The position numbers and the translations under genes were made by a program. DNA of 64,000 bases from Hymenoscyphus infarciens (lineage: Eukaryota > Ascomycota > Leotiomycetes > Helotiales > Helotiaceae): positions 102,455 through 166,454 of the forward strand of contig LLCB01000114.1 of the NCBI GenBank assembly GCA_001414345.1. The letters are read 5' to 3'. Under the pieces are notes generated by a model. The model was not told where the DNA came from. It saw only the letters and a list, made by a program, of their open reading frames with translations, and searched no databases. Of the stretch, positions 43,036 through 57,779 are shown one piece after another; positions within the stretch are counted from its first letter, which is position 1, and each line of letters starts with the position of its first letter.

Positions 43036-45700
43036 TAAATTGATTGAGATTCGCGAGGTTGTTGAAGTTCTAGTCTACGAGATAGTTTACTGTAGTAATG
43101 TATCCGTTTCTAATTACACTAAGCATTGTTCTAATAGCTCCCGTTGCCTCTTTCGAAATCGTCGAGCCTGCAATTATGGGAACATATTTTAACCACCCGG
43201 CGGTTATTCCAAACACGGGTCCAAGGAAATTGAAAAATTCCTGCTGTGACCAAGTTAGAAAGACAACTCCGATTAGAAACCGGGAACATAAAACATGCCT
43301 TCAAAAACAGGTACTTACTTTTACTAGCTAGTATTATATCTAAAAATACTTATAACTACTATAAATAAGATATTAATTTATAGATTAAGTAAGATAAGAA
43401 TAAAGAGTTTTTAATAAATTTAATTATATTATATCTAATAGTAATACCTCCTTATAGCTAACTCTTCTCTATTTTATAGAATAAAGTAATAGCCTAGTAA
43501 TAGATCTACTATTTATCTAATATAACTAGTTATCTATACTACTAAAAGCTAACTTCTTATTAAGAGAAAAAGAACTTAAAAAGAGAAGATTAAATAATAA
43601 GCTTTAAAATCCTTTTTAATTAAAAACGTTATTTATAAGAATAAAATTATTATTCTAGATAAATAGTTTTTAACCTTATATAAGAGAAATAGATATATAA
43701 AAGAGAAAGCCTAGCTTCTAATTTAATTAAATTAATAACCTTTTTTTCTTACTTTATACTTTTTAAGACTAGGTATTATAACTTAAGTATTAGACTATTT
43801 AATAAGGTTATTTATAAGATCCTCTTCTTTAATAGTATTTTCTCTACTATTAGTAATAGTATAAAGAATCTTCTTATTTATATTTACTATTTAAAAGTAA
43901 ATTCTAAGTTTAAAGATTAATTATAAGAATAAACTTACCTTTCTACTTTATTCTTTAAGCTAATAAGATAACTACTTCTTCTATTAATTATTTATTTACT
44001 TTAGTTTAGTTATCTTTATTTAAGAAAACTCTAAGTTTTATTACTAGATAATTATTCTTACTATTCTTATAGTTAGTTAACTTAAATAAGTAATTAAGTA
44101 AAGTATCTAATAGTCTATAATAGATAATATTCTTATTTACTTTATCTTTTAAGCCTAAGTAAAGAGTAGCTTTCTTTAGATTTATAATAAATTAGCTAGA
44201 ATTAACCTTAGACTTAGAAGTCTTTAAAATAGATTTATTTCTCTTAGATTTATTTCTCTTTTTAGATTTAAGAAGAGTATAATTATAGTTTTTAGAAGAA
44301 TCTAAAAACAACTTCTTAGATATATAAGTATTATAAGAGTTAAAAGAAGAGGAACTGTTATTCTTAAGCTTAAAAAGTAGTATATTAGTTTTATAGGTTT
44401 TAGTAGAATTATTACTTATTTACTCTCTTTTTAATAATATTATTACTATAGATTCTAAGAGTTTATATATATTACTTATAGAAGTCTTAATCTTTAATAG
44501 ATTAGATTCTATTAAGAATAGCTTAATTTTAGTAATAATATCTTTAGTTATATTTTTAGTTAGGTTTTAAAAAGCTAAGTTTAAATTAGTTAATATAGCT
44601 CTTATAAGATTAGTATTTTAATTAATAACTTATATTAAGTAGAACTATTTTTAATAATATTTATTAAACTTTTAAGTAAATTAATAAGTAATACCTTTTA
44701 CTTAGTAGAGAGAGAAGGCCTAAAAGCTATAATTTAAGATTTTATATCTTTAAAAGCCTTTTTCTCTAGAGCTTAGTTATCTTTAATCTTAACTACTTTA
44801 TCTAGCTACTTATCTATTCTTAGATCTTATATAATACTCTCTTCTATCTTAATAATAGCCTTAAAGTCTTTTATCTTAGTTATTAAGTTTCTATATTTAT
44901 ACTAGAGTTTAAGCTAAGTAGTATACTAAAAGGTTTTATAATAAATAGATAATTTAACTCTAGTATAAAGTAATATCTTCTTAAATATATATTTAAGAGT
45001 AATATTAGTATTATTTTTTTTAAAAGTATTATACTTTTCTTATATTTTCTTAAATATAACTTCTTAAAAGTAATACTATATTATAGAGATCTAGTTTTAA
45101 GTACTTATATTATACCTAGTTATATAGCCTTATAATAAGTATACTATATCTACTCTACTTTATATATACTTCTTATTAAGAGCTATAGGTAGTTAGTCTT
45201 CTTTTAATCTACTATCTCTTAATCTACTATCTTCTAAATTACTATCTTTTAACTTTATATTATTAGAATTATTATTATTCTCTATCTTAAATCTCTCTTT
45301 CTTCTTCTATTTTTCTAGCTTAGCTATAGCCTTTTTTATAGCCTTAACTACTTTTATATCTTAAGTAATAAAAGAATCTTTAAAGATTATTAAGAGAAGG
45401 TATAAGTCTTTTAATAATAGCTTAGAAAGTTAGTTAGAATTTAGTTATATCTATAATACCTAGACCTAGAAATCTTCTTATAATAGTAAGAAGTTATATT
45501 AAGCTTTTATAAAATATTAATTTTAGAGCTATATTAGTATAAGGTTTATAATTAAAATAGTAAAGAATAAGTATCCTTTATTCTTTATATTAAGAAAGAG
45601 TATATACCTATCTTTAATAGCTTTCTTAGACTTACTTATAAAGGCTTTAGTGTTTTTAGTATCTTTAAAAGGGTTACTATCTTTATTAGCTTTATTTTTA

Positions 45701-45754
45701 GTAGCTTTAGTAGCTTTAGTAGCTTTAGTAGCTTTAGTAGCTTTAGTAGCTTTA
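45701..45754. repeat. 9-bp tandem repeat, six copies
   Basis: GTAGCTTTA is repeated six times head to tail (54 bp). Read as codons it would be a three-residue repeat, so it may be a remnant of a low-complexity coding segment in a mutated transposon. Confidence 0.85.
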
Positions 45755-48700
45755 TTAACCTTAGATTTAACTTTATTCTTTATAACTTCTTTTTAAATAT
45801 TAACTAAGAGTTTTTAATATAAGGATTCTATTAGAATTCTAAGGCCTTTAATACGTCTCTTAAAGTCTCTAGGATTTTAAGAAGAGAAGACTTAGTAAGA
45901 TACTAGTTTACTAAGTAATTCTAGCTTATTAGGCCTACTTATAATAGTAACTAGGAAGTAGATTAGCTTTAGCTTTAACTTAGATATCTAGTATATAGTA
46001 AAGATAGAGTAGATATAGATAAAATATACTAGCTAGCTTTTCTTATATAAGGAAAACTTTAACTTAAAAGATAATACTAGAAACTAATTATAATATCTAA
46101 AGAAGAATTAAGTATACTAATATTAAATTATTAAAGTAGATAGGTTAAGAAGTAGAAGAGTAAAAGACTACCTAAGTATAGTAGCTAAGCTATAATATTA
46201 TATAAGTAGCTTTTTTTCTCTTCTTTTAAAGTAGAGGCTTTAAGGTCTTTAAAGCTCTATCTCTCTACTAACCTCTATTATAACTCTTATATCCTCTCCT
46301 CCTAGATAATCTATATATAGTAATAATTATAGTATTCTCTCTTAAGCTCTTATCTATTATAAACAGATCTTATAACTAATCTATATAGTATTAGTAGGTT
46401 TATAAAAAGCTAGTAAGCCTTATTAAGAGATATTACTACTACTTTAGTTAAAAACCTTTATTTACCTAGTAATAATAGCCTAATTTTCTATATAATAATA
46501 ATATAGATATATTTCTAAGTAATTAGAAACTCTTTCTTATTAAATTAGTATACTAGCTTTCTACTTATATATACTAATTTATTTATTTACTTATTCTAGG
46601 TTTAGAAATTACTTTAAAAAATAAAACTCTTAAGACCTAAGTCGTCTAAAATAAATATATACTATACTACTAATTCCTTATCTTCTTAATTAAAACTAAC
46701 CCTAGTACTAGGATTAACTCTTTCTCTCTCTCTACTATAGTCTATATACTATCTAAGCTCTAACCTAATATCTACCTTATCTAAATTTATATCTATTAAT
46801 AAAGACTTTCTAAGTAATAAGTTCTAGTTATTTAATCTATATAAACCTCTAATCTCTAACGAATTTACTATCTCTACTAATATTATAGTCTTAGTAAGTG
46901 CTTTAGTTAGCTTTACTCTAGCTAATAATTTTTTTAGTAAAAGGCTTATATTAAAATACCTTAGTTTCTTAGATTAATAAGCACTTTATACTAGTCTTAC
47001 TTATAAATAAGTAAAGTATTATATTAATTTAGCTTATAAGGTACTAAGACTTAATATTACTATAGAGTAGAGTAAAGTAATAGAATTAAGAAGATTATTC
47101 TTAGAAGATATATTAAATTTACTAGAATTAATTATTTAACATATAATAATATAAGTTAGATAGTTTATTAAGGTTTTTAAGATAAGGAATACTATTCTTA
47201 AAAACCTTATTAATAACTATATCTAAGAATAAAGCTAAAAATACTAATAAAAGTAATTTAAAAGTCCTATTTCTATCTTTAAAATATAGTTAATTAACCC
47301 TACTACGATTATTTAACTCTTACTCTTAAGAATTTAGTTAGAACGAACTAGAATTCCTAGAACTATTTTTTATCTCTTACTCTTAGTAATTTAGTTATAA
47401 TAAACTATAATTTAGTAAAAGTGTTAATCTAGATAATATAATATAAGATATGTTTTAGATAGTCTAGAGAATATCTATAAGTCTTACTCTCTCTTTCTCT
47501 TTTATTATATTATAGTCTCTATTATTCGTTTCTTTTAAACCTATATATAGAGTTTAGGAAGTATACTATAGTCTTTAGTATTCGTTTTTTTAAATTTATA
47601 TATAATAAAGGTAGTAATTTTTCTTTTATTATAAAGGTCTTATTTAAGATTAGAGAAGGCTAGTATATTCTTCTTAAGGCTTTATTAATAGAGTTATAAT
47701 ATAATAAATCGAGATTCTACTAATATTAATTAAAGTAAGTTTATTATATCTTTATATAAATTATTAAATTTTAATAGAATTATAGTCTATATATATTATA
47801 CCTCTTTTTATATAAGTATAAAGTAGTCTACTATTCTTTTCTATAATAAATAGTTTACTTCTCTACTCTTAATCTCTTTAAATTACTACTAAACTCTTTT
47901 ACTTCTAAGTCTAATTATAAAGTCTTATATTTAATAGTATTTAGAGCTTATATTACTAAGCTAGGTTAGAATAATTACTATAGTATTAAGTAGTCTACTC
48001 CTTTTTAGTTAACTATTATATAGAATATATATATCCTTCTTTATAGCTATAGGAATTTTAAATATTACTAAGCTAAGAAGCCTTTTTTTCCTTAGTCTAA
48101 TTACTCCTTAACCTAAGTACTCGGTTTTATAATTAAGTTATCCTTTTATTAGGTCTTTAATCTTAATACTTAAAGGTTATTTTATTAGTTACTAGAGAGG
48201 TAATCTTAGCTTTTAAGATATATTCTAGTATATGCTTTTATTTCTACTAAATTAGTACTTCTATTTAAATAATATTAATTTTATATACTCTTTTACTCCT
48301 TTTTAATTATATATATATATATAATCTCTATTTCTACTATTTCTTATTATTAAAATAATATTTACTTCTCTTTTATTTAATTAATTATATCTTCTAATTA
48401 GTTAGCTACTTAATTATTCTTTAGTTAGTTATAATAGTAACTTACTTTCTAAGTATTATATAGACTTTCTATTAAAGTCTTTTAAATTAATCTTAATATA
48501 AGAGCGCTATTTAGTACTTAAGTAATAGCTTCTTAGTATTATTATAATTTAATAGCTATAAGTATTTTCTTTAAATTTATATTATTAAAATACTTCTTTA
48601 CTACTTTATTAAATATCTTATATATTATTAACTTATTTTTACTAATTCTAGTAAGTTAGTAACTCTAACTCTTATAATAAAAACTCTTTTAACTATAAAG

Positions 48701-49487
48701 ATCTTATATTATTAAAATAATAAGTTAAAGTCTAAAAGTTTAATAGTAAATAAATTAGAAGAAGAATTATTATTAAATAAAAGAGTAAAAGAAAAAGAAG
48801 AAGTATCTAAATCTTAGCTAAAAGTACTATTAAAAGAGCTATTAAAAGAGTTATAAAAAGAAGATATAATTATAAAAGTTATTTATATATTATTTCTAAG
48901 CTAAAACTTTTCTAGGTTTTTAAGAAATATCTAAGAAAATACTATTCTTATAATTACTTATAAAAGAGATAAGAGTTAAGTAGATTAAATAAGAAAAGTA
49001 TCTAAAATAGATAAGAATTAATATAGTCTTATTTTTTATTTTAAGATTTCCTCTTTATTTTATCTCTTTTTTATTCTAAGAACTTTATTAAAAATACTAA
49101 ATATTAATACTTTTATTTATCTCTATTAAACTTAAAATACTTAAAAGTATTTTAAAAGTAGCTTACTTTTAGTTATACTACTAATTCTACTATATAAAAG
49201 TTATTATTCTTAAATATTAATTTTAATAATAGAATGTTTTAGAAAATAGAAATTTAAGTTACTAGAGTTTAGAATACGCTACTTCTACTAACTTATACCC
49301 TCTCTACTCTTATCTACTATTTTATATAAAAAGCTAATAAAAGAATAACTTAATTATAAAACTAAGTATATTATATCTTAGCTATATAAACTTAATAAAT
49401 ATAAGAGGGTTTTATTCCCTAGTCTAATTTACTTCTTAACTAAAGTAGGTTAATAAATTAGAAAGCTTAAACCTCTTTAGATTAGAG

Positions 49488-49635
49488 AGGCTTTTTTTTT
49501 ACTTAGTTTATTTACTCCTTAACCTAGATATTAGCTATAAGAAGGCTTTCTTTCTTTAGTTTAATTACTTTTTAACCTAGATATTAGCTATAAAAAGGCT
49601 TTCTTTTCTTAGTTTAATTACTTCTTAACTAATAT
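49488..49635. repeat. About 54-bp tandem repeat, nearly three copies
   Basis: Units beginning AGGCTTT and ending AACCTAGATATTAGCTATAA start at 49488, 49543 and 49596. Related partial copies (CCTTAGTCTAATTACTCCTTAACC) are near 48085-48110 and 49410-49440, so the array was once larger or is interspersed. Confidence 0.65.
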
Positions 49636-49733
49636 AAGTTAATAAATTAGATATTTTAAGAACCTTAAATATCCTAGATATAAGAAGGCTTTTTCCTCTT
49701 AATCTATAACCTAGATTAAGTTAGTAAATTAGT

Positions 49734-49813
49734 ATTACTTAAGATATTTAATTACTTAAGATATTTAATTACTTAAGATATTTAATTACTTAAGATATTT
49801 AATTACTTAAGAT
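49734..49813. repeat. 17-bp tandem repeat, about 4.7 copies
   Basis: ATTACTTAAGATATTTA repeats head to tail with no mismatches until the partial last copy. The unit contains the palindrome CTTAAG. It is unusually uniform compared with the mutated DNA around it. Confidence 0.85.
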
Positions 49814-52800
49814 AATTTATAACTTAAAGATACTTTTCTTTTTATTCTACTTCTAAATTAACTAATTATTTTCTCTAGCTTTTAACTTTCTATACTAAGC
49901 TTTATAAGTAGTAGTATTATATATTATAGAAAAAGTAACTATATTAGTAGTAAAATTTCTACTCTTAATTAGTATAAATAGGTATATTTTAGTATAAGTT
50001 TTATTAGCTATAAATACGTTTATATAGAATTTACTATACTAGATTAAAGGAATTTACCTATCTTTATTTAAAAAAAAAACCTTCTTAAGCTAAGAAGAAA
50101 GTATCTAGTAGTCTAATTTTTTTTTAAGTCTAAAAGTAACCTTTTTATATATTTATAGTTAGTTATCTATACTTTAAGAGAATAAAACTAATTATAATTA
50201 TATTAATAGAATCTTAACTTACTATATATTTATTAATAGAAGTTACTAGAGTTATTAGTATCTTATATATTATACTTAGTATTATTAGTCTACTTATACT
50301 TACTAGTCTTATAGTATTTCTTATAGTTTAGCTTTTAAAGTAGAATGCTTATTAAAATCTATAGATTCTTCTTAGCTAAAGTAGAAACGAAGAGTAGCTA
50401 TAAGTATTATTTCTTAATATTATTACTATAAACCTTTTATAAGTAACTTAGTAGTATTATTAGTTATATTACTAATAATTTCTAGTATATATTAGAATAG
50501 CTAAAACCTAAACTCTAGCTTTTCTATACTACTCTACTTTTATTACTTACTCTTACTTAACTATCTTAATCTACCTTATAAGTCTCTTACTTATATAAGT
50601 AAAAATCCTCTAACTTATATTTAAAGAGTATATTACTAAAGTTATTAAAAAACTTAAAGCTATATTACCTTTATAGCTCTATAGTCTCCCCTCCTCTCTC
50701 TAAACATAATCTTAAGTATAGTATCTATAAAATCTTATTCCTTAGCTAAAGTTATATAATTAATAGCTTAAATAAGAAGATACTTAAATATAGTATACTT
50801 AACTATAACCTAGAGAAGTATAAAGAGGACTAGTTTTAAGTTAACTAGAATTTACTTTATCTTATAGACGTAAAAAGACTAAGTCTTAAAGACTTTATAA
50901 TACTTAATAATAAATAATTATCTAAACCTAGTAGATTAGATCTACTTACTATTATATATAAATAATTAGTTCTTTTAATAAGTATATATAATTAAACTAT
51001 TTATAACTTCTAGATTAATAGTAGATATTTAAATAAAGAAGAAATAGATACCTTAAAAGCTAATAAAAACAAATACTAGTTAGATAAATTATAAAGACTA
51101 TTATTATCTATATTAGGTTTTAATAATCCTTAATATAATATTATTATTTATAAAGTTTTAAAAGAAAAGGTATAATATACTCTTTAATACTTAAAGACTC
51201 TTTTTTAAATATAACTAGCTATCTATATTTAAGAGAATAAGCTTTAAGTTTAAGTATTATAGTATCGAGTATAAATATAGTAGTATAATAGATTAAGTTA
51301 AGATAGAGCTATTAATTTACTTAAGAAGCTTATTAAAGATCTATATTAATTAAATTAATAATAGTAGTATATTTAGTTTATAAATGTTTTAATTTAAGCT
51401 AGTAGTTGTTACTTTTCTATTTTAGAAATAAATAACTTAATTAAACTTCTTATAATAATTAAGAATACTTATAAGACAGCTATAAATACTAAATCAACTA
51501 TAATAGAGCTAAATATTTAGGAAAGAATTAATTTAAAGATTATAATAGTAGATATTCTAAAGTATATAAGTAAGTTAAGAGCTTTTATAAGAGAGATAGA
51601 GATTAGGAATAATTTAGTAAAAGGAGATTTAGTAAAGGGATTAGAAAAAGAGTTATTTAAGTAAGATTTACTAGGAAAAGAGCTAACTCTAGTATATTCT
51701 ATTAGTAAAAGGACTATAATAGATTAACTAAAAAGATTAGAGAAAAGATAAGAGAAAATTCTAGTATAACTTAGTATTATTTTTATTTATAGTAGATAGA
51801 ATAGAGCTTATTATCTACTATTTTTTTAGACTATCTAATAAGAGATAGTAAGGATCTTATCTTATTAATAATAGAGTATAGAGTTATTAGAACGTAATTA
51901 GAGCTAATTTTTATTAATAGAACCTTTAGTTAGAGGCTTTTTTTATATAAGTATTATAGAGGTTTATTAATAGTTTAAGTAGAATATTAATAAGAAACTA
52001 GAAGTATTAAAGAAATAAAAGAGGTATAATATATATAAGAGTATAAGCTAATTATATAAACTAATAGTATTCCTTACTTCTAAATTTTATAGAAATATAT
52101 TATTAGTAGTGTTAAAGATAAACTAGTATAAATCTATAATTATAATTAAGTATTAATACTCTTTTTTTTATTATATTATAATAGTACTATTATATTATTT
52201 AGATTAGAGTTCTTATATATAAATTTAATTTATAAGTTTAAGAGTATACTTATCTACTTATTAGCTTAGAGAAGATGTTTATATTATTTTAGACTTATAT
52301 CTATAAAGCTAGTAAGTAGGCGAGTATTAATATTTTATTATTTTCTATAGATTAATAATATAGTAGGTTTAAGCTAAATAGTAGAGAGATTATAAGAATA
52401 GTCTTTTAATAGATCTAGTAGATAAACTCCTAATCTTATAATAAGATTCTAGACTAATAAGAAGCTAGTGTTTTTTATAATATACTATCTAGTCTTTAAA
52501 AAGAATATAAAAAGAGTAAGTCTAAGTTCTACTTCTTAAGCTATTTCTTAAAACTCCTCCTCTTTTATAGAATAAGTAAAACCTAATAAGTCTTACTTAG
52601 TAGAATTAACTTACTAATTACTAAAGTAATATAATACCTTATAGCTATATTACTTAAGTATTAGAGTCTAAGATATTATATCTAGTAAATATTATTAACT
52701 TAGCTATTAATCTATTATTACTAACTTACTTATAAATAATATTTTAGTACTTAAGAATTCCCTTCTATTAATACTACTTTATAGCTTTTATCTATTATAT

Positions 52801-55800
52801 TATATTCTCTTAATACTTAGTTATATCTCTAGTACTTTTAGTATTTAGAGCTTCTTAATAGATCTTAAGGAATTTATTTACCTCTTTATATCTTAAACTC
52901 TACTTCTTCTTAGTATTAAGTTTATTATACTTATATAATAACTAGGTAGATTCTTAGCTATCTATTTTTAGATTACTTAGATCCTTCTTTTTCTTATCTT
53001 TATAGAATTCTAGGATTTTCTAGCTTTCTTATTTTTAAAATAGATCTTATACTAATAGTTATCTAAAAGTAATATAATAATATTTACTAAGATTTCTTTA
53101 AACATATTTATATAATAGAGTAGGATTTACTCTTATACTTTTATTTAACTTTTAAACATTCTTATAGAATTAATTTATTAATTTATTAAGCTAGGCTTAT
53201 ATTATAGTAGAAAGTTCTTCTTTTATCTATATATTATCTTTATTATAATTATCCTCTCTTTCTTTTACTTATTCTTCTTCCTCCTTTTACTTCTTATCTT
53301 CTTCTTAATTACGTTCTACTTTATTATTAATTAAGTTTATATTTAAGAGCTTTTAACTAACTAAAGTTACTTATTACTTTTTATTTATATTACTATCTAC
53401 CTTACTTAAAAGTTCTTATATTCTTTTTTAACTATTTTATATTAGTATATATAAAGAGAACTTAGTATTATATATCTTTTAAAAATCTAAACCTAATAAC
53501 TACTCCTCTAACTAGTTATTACTATTTAGCTATTAAATAGGTAAGAGGATCCTTTACTATATTAACTTATTAAAAGGCAAAGTAAGCAAGATATATTTAA
53601 GCTTAACTACTAGCTAAATAGTATTCTTAATTAATATATTTATTATATCTTAAGTAGATAAGAAGTTTTCTTATCTAAAAGCTAGCTAAATTATATACTA
53701 AAACGACGTATTTAATATTTAAGTAGATAAGTGCTTTTCTAGCTAAAGTAAGGCTTCTATATTATTAAGTCCCCTTAATAGAGTATTCTAAATTCTCTAA
53801 GTCTTTAATTTATAAGATATCTACTAGTTTAAAAGATAGAGTTATTAATTATTTAAGGTTTTATATCTTAGATAATTTAAGCTAAGTCTACTAGTTTAAG
53901 TAATTATTTAAAGATTTAAGAGCTAATCTAAAGAAGTACTAAGACTTATAAAGGCTATAAGTACTTTAATACTATTTAGATTATTTAATATATCTATTAT
54001 AGAATAAGATTAATATTAATCTATTTCTAAAGGTTTTATTTTTTAGCTAGTAGAATAGAGTTAAATATAGCTTAAATTAGATATACTTTTATAAGTATTA
54101 TTTTAGTAAATAGAAATATATACTATATTAAATAGTAGATATTAAATTTATAAACTTTAATAAATATATAGCTAAGAAGCTTTTATAAATATTCTACCTC
54201 TTAATCTACTAGGTATTAGGATTTTAAGCTACTTTATTATATCTATACTATGTTAGTTATCTAGATATAAAAATAGTAGCTATATAGAGTCTACTTTCTT
54301 TAAGCTAAATTATAAGAATTATTCTCGCCTATAATAAGCTCTCTTCTAAATAGTAACTCTTATAAGTATAAAAGCTTCTTTTATATACTTATTACTTTAT
54401 TATTTTATTAAGAAACTAAATCTTCTAATCTTAAAGATCTTTTCTCTATTCTCTTTTAAGTATTCTCTAACTAATTACTCTCTTAAATATATAATTATAG
54501 AGCTTATATAACGAATCCCTATTATTAAATCCTATATAATAAGCCTTAAAGCCTACTACTTCTAAATATTAAATGTTAATTAGCCTCTTAGAACCTATAT
54601 AACGAATACCTATTATTATATCTTATATAATAAGCTCTAAAGCCTAAGCCTACTAAGCTTTAAACCTTATTAAAAGAAACTTAAATAAAAAACCTCTCTT
54701 TAATCTATTAGACTACTTTTATATATAGAAATTATAAAACTACTCTATAGCTAGTATATTATACTCTCTCTTCTTTTAACTCTCTTAAGAGCGTCTATAC
54801 TTTAAAGCTTATACTCTTATATAAGAAATAAAAAAAGGTCTTCTAAGCCTACTCTTAGTTTTTTTATATACCTAAAACCTCTACTTAAGACTAGAAACGC
54901 TAGTAACACTCTTAGGTAAATAATACTAAGTAAGAACTTAAAGCTTAGCTCCTTAATAATATAAACATATATACTATAGTTTAAAAGCTAGTAAGATCTT
55001 TAAAAGATATAGATCTATACTACTTATTTTAGATATAGCTTAAAACTAAGGAAGCTAAATATATCTTAAAGTACTCTAAAGACTAGGAAGATTATAAAAA
55101 GGTAGTTTTTAATATATAAAAGTAGCTCTAAGTTAATAGAATTTATTAGTCTAAGATAAACTATAAAACACGTTACTCCCTTTCTTCTAAAATATAATAG
55201 TAAATTATTCTATATATATATAAATATAATATAATCTTAAAGAATAGAGGTATAAATAAGAATTATAAAATAATAGAAAATCTATATAAAAACCTTTAAG
55301 TAGGTGCCTTAGTAGAGATAGATCTCTACCTAGTATTTATTTAGTTATATTAAAATAAGATTAAGAATTTTATTAAAACTAAAGTAAAGATAATAGAAGT
55401 ATAATAACTTTTCTAATTTAAAAATAATAGAATTAAATAGAGCTCTTTTATAGATTCCTAGTTCTAGCTATCTTAGAATAGTAATACTAAACCTTTAGTA
55501 GAAACTATAGCTACTATCGACAATAGGGTTACTAACGCTTACTATAAAGCTCTTATCTAGCTTCTAATAAGTACTTTACTAAATAAGAGTATTTTCTAAT
55601 TATTAATAATAGAGAAAGCTTATACTCTTTTCTTAGAATCTCTATTACTTTATAAAGCCTTAGAGCTACTTCTAGTTAGAACTAGGACTATAGTATATTT
55701 CTACTCTAGAATATTAAAATTAGGAATTATACTATAATATTATAGTAAAGGGAAAAGAGTTATAGACTTAGAATAGTATATAGATTAGGAGATATATATA

Positions 55801-57779
55801 TATAGTAAAACCTATACTATAGATAAAAGAACTAATTAAAATAATAGTAACTTATAATTCTTTATATAGAAATTAAAATTAATAGAGATTTTATTTAACT
55901 ATAGATTTAAATAAGAGATAATATCTTACCTTTTATAGTAAATATATAAATTATTTTAAAAAATTAATTAATTAATCTATAATAAAGGAGATTTAGATAT
56001 ATCTCTTCTAATAATAACTAATTAAATAGAGAAAAAACGAAAAAGAAAACCTTATATATAACTACTCTAAAATAAGAACTTTTAAAAGTAATTTTAAAAT
56101 ATAATAATTTTCTATCTTTATAGATAAATAAAGTAAAGCGACTACTTACTTATCTTCTTTATTAGAGTCTTTGATTTTTACTATAATATTATACTTTAGA
56201 CTACTACTAGTAGTAGTAGTTTAAGCTTCTTTAACTTAGTAGTTTAAATTTAATTCTATTCTTTCTTACTTATATAGGGTTTTAGTCTTCTTTTAGTACT
56301 TAAATTTATACTTATATTTAAGATTCTTTAACTTAGATTTATAAGTAAGTTTTAATTTCTCTATCTTTAGAGTAGCTTAGTTATAGTAAGACTTAAACTA
56401 GGGAGAAGGTTAGTAAGGAAAGAGTAGAGAGGTATTAGTAGAACTTATTATAGTAATATACTAGTAAACTTATTTATTATAGAGTATAGTTTTATATTTC
56501 TTTATTATATCTTAAAAGCTAACTTAAATCTTCTTAGCCTTAAAAAGAGGGGTAATTAAACTCTCTTACTTTTAAACTTATTCTTATATTTCTTTTAATA
56601 ATTAGTATAATAAATCGAATTTAGCTTAGCTCTTAATAGGGAATTAAGAATAAGGAAATAGCTAGGTCTAAGTAGCGCTCTTTACTATAAAGAATTTTTT
56701 ACTACTATTACTTACTCTATTACTACTAAAATCGCTTATATTGTTAATATAAGCTATATTTATAAGAAAGGCGGTAAGTATATCTTTATTAATACTAGTA
56801 ATAGATAATATAGTTTTATACTAATTATTAGTTTAGTCTACTACTAATCTAAAGACTTATTATATATATAGAGAAATTAAGGTATTAAAGGAAATAAGTA
56901 GAAGCTAAAATGCTATATTAATAGTAGATAGTACTTTAATTAGTAGATAGTGTAGTAAGGTTATAATTATAGGTAGATAGAGTTATAAGATAGGGTTACT
57001 AGTTATATTAAGATAAAGGTAAAGAGTTAAATAGTAGATAAGCCTTAATTAGAGAAGAGCTAAGTATATGCTTAGATAGTAGATTAATGAGAATACTTAT
57101 ACTTATTCTAAGAAGATTAGTTATTAATTAAAGAGTTAGTATTTAAAGTAGATATATATATTAGAGTTAGAGTAGTAGTCTCTTATATTAGAGGCGGTTA
57201 ATAATAGAAGTTAATAGTAAATAGTAGTTTAGTAGTAAAGTAAGAAGTAGTAGTATTAAAACTTACTTAATTCTAGTACTAAATATATTCTATTCTCTCT
57301 CTATTATATTATATCTACTTATTATACTAAACTTTAAAAATAAGGTTATTTAAACTCTTATAATAGTCTTTAATATTTTTATTATAAATACTTATCTTAT
57401 TTAAACTATTTAACTCTCTAGGTTTATTATTAGAGTATAGCTAATAAATGAAATTTAATAGTATTAATATAGTATATATCTATTTTAGGATATCTATCTC
57501 TTTTAGTATTAAGTTAATAGTTAGAATATAATATACTTTTAAGCTTTTAGCTAAGAAGTATATTTTTAAAGTATTTTTTATAATTTAATAATAACTAAGT
57601 AGTTAAAACCCTCTCTATTATATAGAGACGTTATAAATATAACTCTAGTTATATAAGATATTTTTCTTAAGAAGATAGTAATAACTAGATTATATTTTAA
57701 TACTATTTAGTTACTTAAACTTACTTAAGATATAGAAATCTAATCTCTTCTTCTACTCTAGTATAGTACTATAGAGCGT

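Larger units (their letters stand above)
40712..43298 (-). pseudogene. Unknown host gene split by a Mutator-like insertion
   Basis: Minus-strand exons 40712-41244, 41295-41464, 41516-41643, 41748-41805 and a 5' exon from 41872 up to about 43298 that is interrupted by the 41972-43035 element. Dropping the element and one copy of the duplicated TAAATTGAT joins the frame exactly (LANLNQFMTNNFKSARC). The product is unrecognised: an N-terminal hydrophobic region (FLIGVVFLTW, FNFLGPVFGITAGWLKYVP), a middle SNNHWDVFESSIAAFQAGGF, GWAKPWEHGTAWEATL, a PCNCGG motif, and a cysteine-rich C-terminus (ICSKNCSDGG, SIWCCVSLE, DWCTI). Two in-frame stops, TAG at 43070-43072 and TAA at 41916-41918, flank the insertion and both fit CpA-to-TpA changes. 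The true 5' end is lost in AT-rich DNA beyond 43298. No other lesion occurs in the four downstream exons. Confidence 0.72.

Noticed and set aside
43098..43331. Plus-strand frame that starts like a secreted protein (MYPFLITLSIVLIAPVASF)
   Set aside because: It lies antisense to the 5' exon of the split minus-strand gene, whose frame continues across the transposon insertion; the signal-peptide look comes from the complementary hydrophobic codons.
45701..49813. CRISPR-like arrays
   Set aside because: The repeats are direct tandem units with no unique spacers, in a eukaryotic AT-rich region.
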